Origin: Pseudomonadota bacterium
Lineage (GTDB): Bacteria; Pseudomonadota; Gammaproteobacteria; Steroidobacterales; SZUA-146
Assembly (NCBI GenBank): GCA_039028935.1
Contig: JBCCHD010000015.1
Span: forward strand, 18,269-82,268
Direction: 5' to 3'
DNA length: 64,000 bases
In this document: in pieces, positions 10,201-17,459 of the stretch
Numbering within the stretch: position 1 is the stretch's first letter
How the letters are laid out: every line of letters starts with the position of its first letter
Made by a program: the position numbers and the translations under genes
The notes under the pieces: generated by a model
Seen by the model: the letters and a program-made list of their open reading frames with translations, nothing else
Told to the model about the DNA's origin: nothing
Databases searched by the model: none

Positions 10201-11234
10201 CTCAAGCCATAACTGAGTCGCAATGTGCCCGGTGTTGAGTCGGCATGCGCCCCCAGTTCAACATCATCACCCTCAAGCACCCAGTAATTCGCCGCACCGC
10301 GCCAGGTATAGCGCCCGGCCACGCGGGCGATCGTTCGCTCGCTCGAGGCTACACGAACATCGCTCGCGTCGATCGTTACACTTGCTTCGCGCGGCTCGAC
10401 GCCCACCGCACGTATCCATAGCGACAGTTCAACAGGCTCGCTCGTTGACCAATCTTGAATCTGCGTGATGTCCGACACTTTGGACCAATTGACGTTTTCG
10501 CCAGACACAAATCCGGTCCACGCGATCGACTCTGGCTGGTTTACCCGGCCCTCCGCATCAACGGAAAACTCAATGCGATCGCCACGTGTTTCAAGCTCCA
10601 ATTCGCCTTCGAGATTGAGCAACTGATCGACTATCTGAAGGTCAACATCAAAATCGGGAATCGAGAATGCGTAACCCTCTTTGCGGTCTTCAACACTCAG
10701 CGCAACGTTGTTAATGCCAAAGACACCGTCCGCCACGCCCCACGCGGTGGTGGGCGCTGCATCGCCTTTGAGGGCGTCGATCGGTAAGTCTTGGATATAC
10801 CAGGCACCCTCTTCATCCCGGTGCACGGTGAGCTCGAAACCCGACAGCGTCAGAATCGACGGATTGATTGAGCCGGTACGAAACCAATCCATAAGATCGA
10901 TAGCCACCCGCAGCCGATCGGCGTTTAGCACCGTTTGCGTGCCGTCCTGCGACTGAATCGACACATCGTCAAACACGAGTTCCGGGCCATGCAAACGCCA
11001 CCGGGCGTCGACACTGCCAACGGACAACGGATGGCCCAATGCGTCAGTGGCCGCCGATTCGATGCGGTCTTGCACATCCGGGATCAGCGGGACAGCGACG
11101 CGAAACAAGCCGATAAGCAAGGCCACGGACACGACCACCACAGCAAACGTCGCAGCGACAATTCGCCACACCCATCGAAGAAAACCGACTCGCGTCGGTT
11201 TTCGGGCTGGTCGGGTGTTAGGCTTATCGCTCAT
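7299..11234 (-). CDS. yhdP: YhdP family protein, AsmA-like inter-membrane phospholipid transporter
   Basis: 1311 residues, close to E. coli YhdP (about 1266). An N-terminal inner-membrane anchor (about residues 24-48) is followed by PDVQDRIESAATDALGHPL, the family start of a very long beta-rich periplasmic domain (DUF3971), and then an AsmA-like C-terminal region (GPAANVVIVGRTGIIEKDYDQ; KPLQNMGKVSYSITGGWEEP). AsmA-like proteins form hydrophobic grooves across the periplasm; YhdP, TamB and YdbH move phospholipids to the outer membrane. The last 45 residues are an acidic Pro/Glu tail without fold signs. The start is two bases after the rng stop, implying coupled translation. Confidence 0.94.
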   Translation of the reverse strand: MSDKPNTRPARKPTRVGFLRWVWRIVAATFAVVVVSVALLIGLFRVAVPLIPDVQDRIESAATDALGHPLSVGSVDARWRLHGPELVFDDVSIQSQDGTQTVLNADRLRVAIDLMDWFRTGSINPSILTLSGFELTVHRDEEGAWYIQDLPIDALKGDAAPTTAWGVADGVFGINNVALSVEDRKEGYAFSIPDFDVDLQIVDQLLNLEGELELETRGDRIEFSVDAEGRVNQPESIAWTGFVSGENVNWSKVSDITQIQDWSTSEPVELSLWIRAVGVEPREASVTIDASDVRVASSERTIARVAGRYTWRGAANYWVLEGDDVELGAHADSTPGTLRLSYGLSDATSSQRSTSTGHTARRIELSATELNIDDLITLALPAHEHVADIDSRYAPTGRVTDIHGFFLFTDDAIADFALDGTLRGAGLRGAEGRPGFSGLDARIFGSRTKGGMTLTALEQIDLTGVLRDEVPLDSVRADVVWSHEPEGTTIQIDNLLLQNADIQVNGSIGLRRDAPDSSWIGDLSLAVDELDLSNAYHYFPVNRFKGRLLNWLDAALTDGTGRNGRFQLKGPLHKFPFVNEADGEFLASIDLVGATLHYAKDWPDIEALDATLTFERNSLRGSVSKANLLTLSIDDAQASIDDFKKAIVFVEGGVSAQLDDMRAFLDATPLVDNWGQSWPDAQFFGDGRAQVNLTIPTKARKDTQFDVALQFEEAQFQFRDWRQTATDLRGELRASRNGLTGSGIQGQFLGEPVEIAVSPSSVEGYSTDIELRGATRPSSLARHVHERLADHLSGLASWRASLALPAVGSNMPLQARLRSSLEGMAITLPAPLAKRADEARFIDAMLTVIDEDRLRVTTGYGDNTNVIAQVQSRDGRWIVPRGELRFGQGGATLPGLEQVRIVGDVDYLDLSQISRFVEHYASDSPWVDVHSAELDVVNLAGLQQEFGANRLTMAKQDARRMFTFTGEKLEGLLSVPHVVTPDDPVIGQFERVEWASNDSDEPVDPRSAPSFRALVNSFRFNDFDLGVLVAHLEARQNLVAIREFTTTAEDFTTRTTGSWVFGNGESTTYLVSELNSTNVQNTLKALNFAEFMQADSASAKLEMNWPTGWTPNYLETVEGTLTVEIGQGKLVSVDPGAGRVFGLLSIGALPRRLNLDFRDVFDSGFGFDSIAGDFVIEEGSAVTDNLALSGPAANVVIVGRTGIIEKDYDQTALVYANFGSSLPIAGAIAGGPAVGAALLVVTEIFKKPLQNMGKVSYSITGGWEEPVITRTGSARPDVPPETEPDDVGTGAAGSSTEPPVSNEAVEPPTPE

Positions 11235-11236
11235 CG

Positions 11237-12709
11237 TTACATTAACACCACATCAAATTGCTCGACGTGGTAGCTCGATTCCGCCTGAACGCGAATCGGT
11301 TTGCCGGTATTAATTTCCACTTCCGCAAGGGATGACGATTCTTCATCGAGCAGCAGATCAATCACTTCCTGGCTCGCCAAAATCATGAGTTTCTGAAACT
11401 CGAACTGACGGTTTTGGCGCATAATTTCGCGAAAAATTTCATAGACAACGGTTTCTGCGGTTTTCACGTATCCGCGTCCGTTGCATACAGTGCACGACTC
11501 ACACGTAATGTGCTGAAGACTCTCGCGCGTTCGCTTACGGGTCATTTCCACGAGCCCAAGCTGTGTCACTTCCGACACAAAAAACTTCACGTGATCACGG
11601 GACAAATACTTTTCGAGCGCTTGCAGGACCTGGTGCCGGTGCTCTTCGTCATGCATGTCAATAAAATCGAGAATGATAATACCGCCGAGATTGCGCAAAC
11701 GCAGTTGTCGCGCGATCGCCTGGGCCGCTTCTAAATTCGTTTTAAAGATGGTGTCTTCTAAATTTCGATGTCCGACAAACGCCCCCGTGTTCACGTCCAC
11801 CGTGGTCATCGCTTCAGTCTGATCGATGATCAGGTAGCCGCCCGACTTAAGACCCACTTTGCGATTCAGCGCCTTGTGTATTTCTTCTTCGACATTGTGA
11901 AAGTCAAATAGCGGGCGATCGCCGGAATAATGCTCAATGACAGGTGCCAACTCAGGAATAAACGTTTCGGCGAAGTGGCGCATATCATGAAACGCTTCGT
12001 CACTGTCAACGCGGATACGCTCGATCTCCGCATTGAGAAGATCGCGCAGGATGCGTTCGTGTAGCGGCAAATCCTGATACACCAACTCCGATGCACTGGC
12101 TTGGCGACTGCGCGCTTCGACAATGTTCCACAGTTTGGATAAAAACAGCATGTCGGCGCGTAATGCTTCGTACTGCGCGCCCTCCGCTGCTGTGCGTACG
12201 ATGTAGCCGCCGCGGGTATCCGGATCGATAAACTGGGCTACCGTATCACGCAGTCGTTCGCGCTCTGTTTCGTCGTCGATTCGGGTGGACACGCCGACAC
12301 CCTGGCCGTTTGGCATGTACACGAGGTAGCGCGATGGAATGGTAATAAACGTTGTGAGGCGAGCGCCCTTGGTGCCAATCGGGTCTTTGACCACTTGCAC
12401 CAAAATCGAATCGCCGTCGCGCACCAACTCACGAATGTTATTAGGCTCGTCGAGCGCTTCGATTCCATCGTCATCGACATCCGGCGTGACGATGTCCGAC
12501 GCATGCAAAAACGCCGTGCGTTCGAGACCCACATCGATAAAAGCGGCCTGCATGCCCGGCAACACGCGACTCACCTTACCGCGGTAGATATTGCTGACTA
12601 ACCCGGTACGGCTGGCGCGCTCCATCAACACTTCCTGCAGCACACCGTTTTCAACGATGGCAACGCGAGTTTCGCCGGATGCCACATTGACCAATATCTC
12701 TTCTTTCAT
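11237..12709 (-). CDS. rng: Ribonuclease G
   Basis: 490 residues, the RNase G length with no RNase E-type C-terminal scaffold. The S1 domain lies around residues 35-75 (IYRGKVSRVLPGMQAAFIDV). The catalytic DNase-like region has magnesium-binding aspartates in TTVDVNTGAFVG and IIILDFIDMHD, and the zinc link is CESCTVCNGRG. RNase G matures the 16S rRNA 5' end and degrades some mRNAs. Its start overlaps the maf stop by four bases (ATGA). Confidence 0.97.
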   Translation of the reverse strand: MKEEILVNVASGETRVAIVENGVLQEVLMERASRTGLVSNIYRGKVSRVLPGMQAAFIDVGLERTAFLHASDIVTPDVDDDGIEALDEPNNIRELVRDGDSILVQVVKDPIGTKGARLTTFITIPSRYLVYMPNGQGVGVSTRIDDETERERLRDTVAQFIDPDTRGGYIVRTAAEGAQYEALRADMLFLSKLWNIVEARSRQASASELVYQDLPLHERILRDLLNAEIERIRVDSDEAFHDMRHFAETFIPELAPVIEHYSGDRPLFDFHNVEEEIHKALNRKVGLKSGGYLIIDQTEAMTTVDVNTGAFVGHRNLEDTIFKTNLEAAQAIARQLRLRNLGGIIILDFIDMHDEEHRHQVLQALEKYLSRDHVKFFVSEVTQLGLVEMTRKRTRESLQHITCESCTVCNGRGYVKTAETVVYEIFREIMRQNRQFEFQKLMILASQEVIDLLLDEESSSLAEVEINTGKPIRVQAESSYHVEQFDVVLM

Positions 12710-13308
12710 ACGCTCTCTTCGCTGAGCCAGTCAAACGCATCAAACTGCGCCAGCAGTTGAGCGGTTTCTCGCACGGGCAAGCCCATGACACCCGAATAGC
12801 TGCCGCTCAGGCGCTCGACAAACAAGGCGGCCATTCCCTGGATGGCATAACCACCCGCTTTGTCGGCGGGTTCGCCGGTGGCCCAATAACGCGCAACGTC
12901 TCTTGGACCGATCAAAGCAAACGTGACGGCGCTTTGACTCAGTGCCCGTGCGCAACGAGTGGCGTCCATGACGGTCACCGCAGTCAGAACATGATGGGTG
13001 CGCCCCGATAATTGTGCAAACATTCTGGCGTGATCGTGTTGGTCGATGGGCTTACCCAACACCTCACCATCTGACACCACCACCGTATCTGACCCAATTA
13101 CGACGCAGTCGTTGCATTTTGCCAACGCCGTGGCGGCTTTTTCATCCGCCATACGCCGCACGTAATCTTCGGGTAACTCGGAATCTCGTCTCGATTCATC
13201 GATATCAGCGGGGTGTTGCCGGTGCCGAACACCGAGCTGTGCCAGCAGCGCGGTACGGCGCGGTGACGCGGAAGCAAGCACTATAAGCCGTTGATTTTCT
13301 TTATTCAT
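12706..13308 (-). CDS. maf: Maf-like nucleoside triphosphate pyrophosphatase (YhdE type)
   Basis: 200 residues from the ATG at 13308. An in-frame TTG at 13359 overlapping rlmH adds 17 residues with no family match, so the ATG is preferred; neither start has a strong ribosome site. The hallmark ASASPRR is at residues 12-18, and IGSDTVVVSDGEVLGKP holds the catalytic aspartate. Maf proteins hydrolyse dTTP, UTP and modified nucleotides to monophosphates, cleaning the nucleotide pool or affecting septation. A maf-rng-yhdP-tldD order is common in this class. Confidence 0.92.
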   Translation of the reverse strand: MNKENQRLIVLASASPRRTALLAQLGVRHRQHPADIDESRRDSELPEDYVRRMADEKAATALAKCNDCVVIGSDTVVVSDGEVLGKPIDQHDHARMFAQLSGRTHHVLTAVTVMDATRCARALSQSAVTFALIGPRDVARYWATGEPADKAGGYAIQGMAALFVERLSGSYSGVMGLPVRETAQLLAQFDAFDWLSEESV

Positions 13309-13355
13309 GAATCGTTTTGCCGCGTGGTTGGCGCTTGGCGAGTCACCGGCGTCGA

Positions 13356-13826
13356 TCAAGCCCGATGATAGGGATGGCCAACACGCAAACTGTTCGCCCG
13401 ATACAGAGCTTCTATCACAACCACGCGAGCCAAACCGTGCGGCAAGGTCAGTTTTGATAACGACCAGGATTCATTGGCGCGGGCGCGACACTCTTGGGAA
13501 AGGCCATCTGGCCCACCGATAAGAAACGCAAGGGGTCGAGCATCGAGAAATCGCTGATCAAGCCAATCGGCAAGTTGCTCCGTCGTGCGCATTTTCCCCT
13601 GCACATCGAGGGCGACAACATGATGGCTATCGTTAACGTGGGACAGCAGCGCTTTCCCTTCTTGCTCTTGATAAACGGACGGATTATTAGCCCGACTGCG
13701 CTTTGCGGTGGGTACCGCGATCACTGAGAAATGGAGCGGTTTAACAAAACGTCGGGAAAACTCGCTGACGCCCGACTCCACCCAGTCCGGCATGCGCTTA
13801 CCCACGCAAATCAGTCGACAATCCAT
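13356..13826 (-). CDS. rlmH: 23S rRNA (pseudouridine1915-N3)-methyltransferase RlmH
   Basis: 156 residues, matching E. coli RlmH (155). It is a SPOUT-fold, SAM-dependent enzyme that methylates pseudouridine 1915 in helix 69 of assembled 70S ribosomes. Visible are the start MDCRLICVGKRMPDW, the SAM-binding knot FLIGGPDGLSQECR, and the C-terminal YRANSLRVGHPYHR. It follows rsfS by nine bases in the usual rsfS-rlmH pair. Confidence 0.97.
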   Translation of the reverse strand: MDCRLICVGKRMPDWVESGVSEFSRRFVKPLHFSVIAVPTAKRSRANNPSVYQEQEGKALLSHVNDSHHVVALDVQGKMRTTEQLADWLDQRFLDARPLAFLIGGPDGLSQECRARANESWSLSKLTLPHGLARVVVIEALYRANSLRVGHPYHRA

Positions 13827-13835
13827 AGCGGACCG

Positions 13836-14198
13836 TTATGTGGCGGCGACAGGTTCGCTGCCGCCTTCGAGCCCCCAGAGCTTTTCGAGTTTATAAAAAT
13901 CACGAACACGCGGCAGCATGAGATGCACCACGACGAACGCAAGATCGATGAGCACCCACTCGCCGTCTTGTTCGCCCTCGCTACCCAATACGTCAATGTT
14001 GTGTTCTTTGGCTTTACGCACCACATCTTCGGCCATCGATTTTACATGACGGTTGGAGCGGCCACTCGCAATGATCATACGATCGGTGATCGATGTGAGC
14101 TTGCTCACGTCCAGCACCTGCACTTCTTGGGCTTTGAGTTCATCGAGCGCTGCTTCCACCAGCGAGACAATGTGATCGGGTCGTTCTTGGTCAGACAT
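13836..14198 (-). CDS. rsfS: Ribosomal silencing factor RsfS
   Basis: 120 residues from the ATG at 14198; AAGGA lies about six bases upstream, favouring this over an upstream in-frame ATG at 14225. RsfS binds ribosomal protein L14 (encoded here at 58174) on the 50S subunit and blocks joining with 30S during starvation. Family features are ITDRMIIASGRSNRHVKSMAEDV (SNRH and KSMAEDV) and GSEGEQDGEWVLIDLAFVVVH. The start overlaps the nadD stop by eight bases. Confidence 0.95.
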   Translation of the reverse strand: MSDQERPDHIVSLVEAALDELKAQEVQVLDVSKLTSITDRMIIASGRSNRHVKSMAEDVVRKAKEHNIDVLGSEGEQDGEWVLIDLAFVVVHLMLPRVRDFYKLEKLWGLEGGSEPVAAT

Positions 14199-14856
14199 TA
14201 GTTTCCTTGCATCGTAATTTTTCAAGCGGATAACAGGCGTGCTCGTTCATGTAGGCACGCACCGCATCGGGGATTAAAAATCGGGGGTCGCCACCTCGAC
14301 AAATGAGTTGGCGCAAAGCCGTCGAGGAAATTTCCAGCTGCGTTACCGCGTGCACGTAGATCCGGCCAGCCTGCACGGCATGAAGTTCGTCAACGGCATC
14401 GGTGCCTCGATGTTTTAGCAACTCGCCCAGCGTGCCCGCATCCGGAACCTGCCAGCCGGGTCGATGCGCTACTATAACATGGGCAAGCTCAAGGACCCGC
14501 TGCCATTGATGCCATTTAGGCAGACCCAAAAACGCATCCATCCCGACGATCAAGCAAAGCGCAGCATCCGGGTAGTCGCCGCGCAGATCCAGTAGGGTGT
14601 CGACTGAGTAGGACGGACCATCGCGACGGAGTTCGCGATCATCCACGACAAAGCCCTCCTGCCCCTGGGCTGCAGCCCGCACCATACCGAGACGGTGGTG
14701 CGCCGGCGCGATGGCGCCGTCCCGATGGGGCGGATCCCCGTTCGGTAAAAAACGCACCTCGGACAGCCGCAACACGCGCCTCAGCTCAAACGCGGTGCGA
14801 AGATGGCCGTAGTGAATAGGGTCAAACGTGCCCCCAAAAATGCCGATGGCGGTCAT
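14191..14856 (-). CDS. nadD: Nicotinate-nucleotide adenylyltransferase NadD
   Basis: 221 residues. NadD transfers AMP from ATP to nicotinate mononucleotide in NAD synthesis. The nucleotidyltransferase motif GIFGGTFDPIHYGH contains HYGH, and the C-terminal ATP-binding motif is ISSTALRQLI. IVGMDAFLGLPKWHQW and VAHRPGW are typical of the substrate site. It sits 12 bases after holA, the standard holA-nadD-rsfS-rlmH order. Confidence 0.97.
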   Translation of the reverse strand: MTAIGIFGGTFDPIHYGHLRTAFELRRVLRLSEVRFLPNGDPPHRDGAIAPAHHRLGMVRAAAQGQEGFVVDDRELRRDGPSYSVDTLLDLRGDYPDAALCLIVGMDAFLGLPKWHQWQRVLELAHVIVAHRPGWQVPDAGTLGELLKHRGTDAVDELHAVQAGRIYVHAVTQLEISSTALRQLICRGGDPRFLIPDAVRAYMNEHACYPLEKLRCKETNV

Positions 14857-14868
14857 GGCGCTATCTCA

Positions 14869-15897
14869 TCACGCCACCGCCATGGCGGCACCACCGTGAC
14901 TCACACCCAGCACCAGCGCTCGCAGGCAGCCCCACGGATCGCCTGGACCTTGACCTTTGACCGCCGCATCGGTCTGCGCAGCGAGTACGAGTAAGGCATT
15001 GGCACGTTTGCTCGATTGCAGCCGCTGGGCTGCCCTTGAGACCAGTGTTTTGCGCGTCGACCACACACGGGCGGCATTCATTGCGGCGTCCACGCCACCG
15101 CCGTTTTCCATGGCAAAGCACACACTCGCCAACGTGCGGATTTCGCGTCCGAGCGCCCAAAGAATCAGCACAGGCTCAACGCCCTCGGCGTGCAGCCCAC
15201 CGAGAATGCGCAGACTGCGCCGGGTATCGCCGATCAATGCGGCGTCAACCAGCTGGAAGACATCAAAGCGCGCGCTATCAGCCACCGATTTGGCCACGTC
15301 CTCCGCCGTGATGGAACCAGCGTCAAACTGTAGGCGTAGCTTCGTGATCTCCTGCTGCGCGGCCAACAGATTGCCCTGCGACCGATCCGCGAGCATCAGC
15401 AACGCATCGCGACTGGCGTCGAGTCCTTCTTTTTGTAGGCGGCCGGCAATCCACTGAGGAAGCTGTTGTGCGTTGAGTGGCCAATGCTGGACCATCACAC
15501 CGCGCTGGCTGAGCGCCTTAACCCACGCGCTCTTTTTCGCACTCGCATCCAATTTCGGGACGATGACGAGCAGGCAGTCGTCCGCGTGAGTTTGCTCAAC
15601 CAGTTCAACGATCGCTTTGCTGCCCACCCGTCCGGGCTTGCCGTTGGGAATGCGAATTTCCGTCAGCTGTCGATCATCGAACAAGGACAGATTGCTGCCG
15701 CCAACCGTCACCGCTGACCAGTCGAATCCACGCTCGACAATATGCACATCGCGCCCGCTAAATCCCGCCTCGTAAGCGCGCCGACGGATCGCATCGCACG
15801 CTTCGTCCACCAACAACGGTTCGTCGCCGCTGATCAAATAAACAGCGTCAAGTTGACTGGCCAGGCGGCCATCTAGGTCATCGGGGCGAACGTTCAC
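14869..15897 (-). CDS. holA: DNA polymerase III delta subunit HolA
   Basis: 342 residues, matching E. coli (343). Delta opens the beta sliding clamp within the clamp loader. The start region VYLISGDEPLLVDEACDAIRR and the later LLMLADRSQGNLLAAQQEITKL are recognisable HolA segments, and the C-terminal helical collar domain follows. In many relatives lptE directly precedes holA; here two extra genes occupy that place (15979-16987), with an 81-base gap to the nearer one. Confidence 0.95.
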   Translation of the reverse strand: MNVRPDDLDGRLASQLDAVYLISGDEPLLVDEACDAIRRRAYEAGFSGRDVHIVERGFDWSAVTVGGSNLSLFDDRQLTEIRIPNGKPGRVGSKAIVELVEQTHADDCLLVIVPKLDASAKKSAWVKALSQRGVMVQHWPLNAQQLPQWIAGRLQKEGLDASRDALLMLADRSQGNLLAAQQEITKLRLQFDAGSITAEDVAKSVADSARFDVFQLVDAALIGDTRRSLRILGGLHAEGVEPVLILWALGREIRTLASVCFAMENGGGVDAAMNAARVWSTRKTLVSRAAQRLQSSKRANALLVLAAQTDAAVKGQGPGDPWGCLRALVLGVSHGGAAMAVA

Positions 15898-15978
15898 AGG
15901 GGCAATCGACAGGCGACGGTCATGGCTAAATCATAACCGGGCCGTGCACGCGTTGCACACACTTTAACCCGCGTGCAA

Positions 15979-16506
15979 TCAGCCGCTTGCCAGCGACCAG
16001 AGATAGCCAACGCCGTCGATGACCTGGCCAAACAGCCAAAGGCCGCCCCACACCGTCGCGATGCCGACCGCCATCAGTAGGAGCAAGATCAACAGCATCA
16101 GAATCAGACTGCCCCGCGCGGTTTCCGCCGGCCGGTCGAGGTAGTCCGACAGAAGTTTCACATTGCGGTGATTGGCCTTCCAGCCCATATCAAACAGATC
16201 GCCCAACACAGGGATAAATCCGATAACGACCTCGACCGCCACGTTCATGATCATCTGCATGAGCGTGAACATCGGGACCCGCACGCGCATGCCCTGTATC
16301 AGTATCCAGGTCGACAATAGCCCGCCCACCGCGTCGCCGACACCGGGCACCAAACCCACCAGGCTGTCTAGCCCAATTCGACGCTGGGTAAACGGCACTC
16401 GAATGGCGTTATCGAGCAGCCACGCCAACCGTTCGAGATGGCGTCGACGCGCATTGCCAACTGGCTCGTCAGTCACGAATCGATCCAGTCGGTGCACGCT
16501 GGGCAT
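15979..16506 (-). CDS. DUF4112 membrane protein
   Basis: 175 residues from the ATG at 16506, with GGGGTG five bases upstream. It shows the DUF4112 pattern: RLAWLLDNAIRVP, RRIGLDSLVGLVPGVGD, and FIPVLGDLFDMGWKANHRN with KLL after it. After that a C-terminal hydrophobic segment (LILMLLILLLLMAVGIATV) and a second short one suggest inner-membrane location. The family is widespread and its function is not known to me. Its start lies 38 bases inside the upstream HExxH gene, so the two are almost certainly translated together. Confidence 0.85.
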   Translation of the reverse strand: MPSVHRLDRFVTDEPVGNARRRHLERLAWLLDNAIRVPFTQRRIGLDSLVGLVPGVGDAVGGLLSTWILIQGMRVRVPMFTLMQMIMNVAVEVVIGFIPVLGDLFDMGWKANHRNVKLLSDYLDRPAETARGSLILMLLILLLLMAVGIATVWGGLWLFGQVIDGVGYLWSLASG

Positions 16507-16987
16507 CGATCACCCCATGCTGCTGTAACCACGCACAGGCATCGTCGGCGTCGTGCTCGAACCAGGCTCCCGCCGAACCGAGTCGAAAGGTATACCCCCA
16601 CGCATCCATGTCCCGGAGCATATGCGCGCGGTCAAAACCCTCAAGTGTATCGGACAGCACGATCTGCAAATAACACACGCCGTTTTCTTCGTCGTAGTCG
16701 CCACCCGCATTGGTGTCGAGCGAGGCTCGACGGGATGCCGGCATGCAAACGTAGTGACACAACTCATGGAGCGCCGAATGCACCGGTGTGTCCGCACGGA
16801 CATAGAGTGTATTTCCCACTAGGCCCGCCTCGCGATCGCCCCAGTAGGAGCCGAGAATCGGTGCATTGGAGGGCACCGATTGCAGTGCGACACCATACGC
16901 GCGCACCACGGCCTCGAGTGCACCGACAGGCAGGTCGGCGCACGTCGCCACCGCCGACGCAACCTGGGAAGTCGCGTTATCGGGCAT
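16469..16987 (-). CDS. Uncharacterised protein with an HExxH metallopeptidase-like motif
   Basis: 172 residues from the ATG at 16987; a longer reading from 17098 is lptE sequence in another frame. It is soluble, with no signal peptide. The notable feature is H74-E75-L76-C77-H78 in HSALHELCHYVCMP, followed by acidic DYDEENGVC near residues 97-105, which could supply a third metal ligand. The C-terminal third includes RAHMLRDMDAWGYTFR. It may be a zinc-dependent hydrolase or a degenerate relative; I do not recognise a named family. The gene overlaps lptE by 11 bases and the DUF4112 gene by 38, placing it in the leuS-lptE transcript. Confidence 0.65.
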   Translation of the reverse strand: MPDNATSQVASAVATCADLPVGALEAVVRAYGVALQSVPSNAPILGSYWGDREAGLVGNTLYVRADTPVHSALHELCHYVCMPASRRASLDTNAGGDYDEENGVCYLQIVLSDTLEGFDRAHMLRDMDAWGYTFRLGSAGAWFEHDADDACAWLQQHGVIDAQRAPTGSIRD

Positions 16988-17459
16988 ACCGCACTCGCCG
17001 TAAAATGGCCTGCGCCATTTCCGCGGCAAGCGCTGTGCGCAGCGACTCATACTCATGGCGTTTGCCGAGAACATCATTTCTATCAAACGTGTAGTCACGA
17101 GTGAGCGCCAGTCGCTGATTGCTGATATACACCGTGTCGTCGATGCTCAGCGAAAACACGGCGGTTTGAAACACCTCGTACTCTTCCGGTCCGTCAGTGG
17201 CCGCGACCGACAAAATACGCTGACCATTGTCCTGGTTGTTCACCGTCAATACCGCACCCGCGCCAATCGGAGAGGTCGCCAGCGCAACCTGTCTCAGCTC
17301 GAGCGCGCGGCGAAGTGCTTTGGTGAGTTCCGTATTTCGCTCTGATTTTATGTAGACGGGGGCTAAATCGGCCGGCAAGGAATCGGCGCCGCGTGGCGCA
17401 AACCCGCAGCCGGTAATCAGCGCGAAGGAAACAACATAGATGACGGCGAGACGACCCAT
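16977..17459 (-). CDS. lptE: LPS-assembly lipoprotein LptE
   Basis: 160 residues. The signal peptide ends in a lipobox LITG-Cys18, and the mature protein begins CGFAPRG, the family hallmark. LptE plugs the LptD beta-barrel in the outer membrane and delivers LPS to it. It shows the mixed alpha/beta pattern with an ALRRALELRQV helix and the C-terminal helix ESLRTALAAEMAQAILRRV. Its ATG overlaps the leuS stop by one base (TAATG), the conserved leuS-lptE link. Confidence 0.93.
   Translation of the reverse strand: MGRLAVIYVVSFALITGCGFAPRGADSLPADLAPVYIKSERNTELTKALRRALELRQVALATSPIGAGAVLTVNNQDNGQRILSVAATDGPEEYEVFQTAVFSLSIDDTVYISNQRLALTRDYTFDRNDVLGKRHEYESLRTALAAEMAQAILRRVRYAR

Noticed and set aside
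13309..13359. TTG start for Maf overlapping the rlmH stop.
   Set aside because: The family begins close to the ATG at 13308; the extra 17 residues have no match to known Maf starts.
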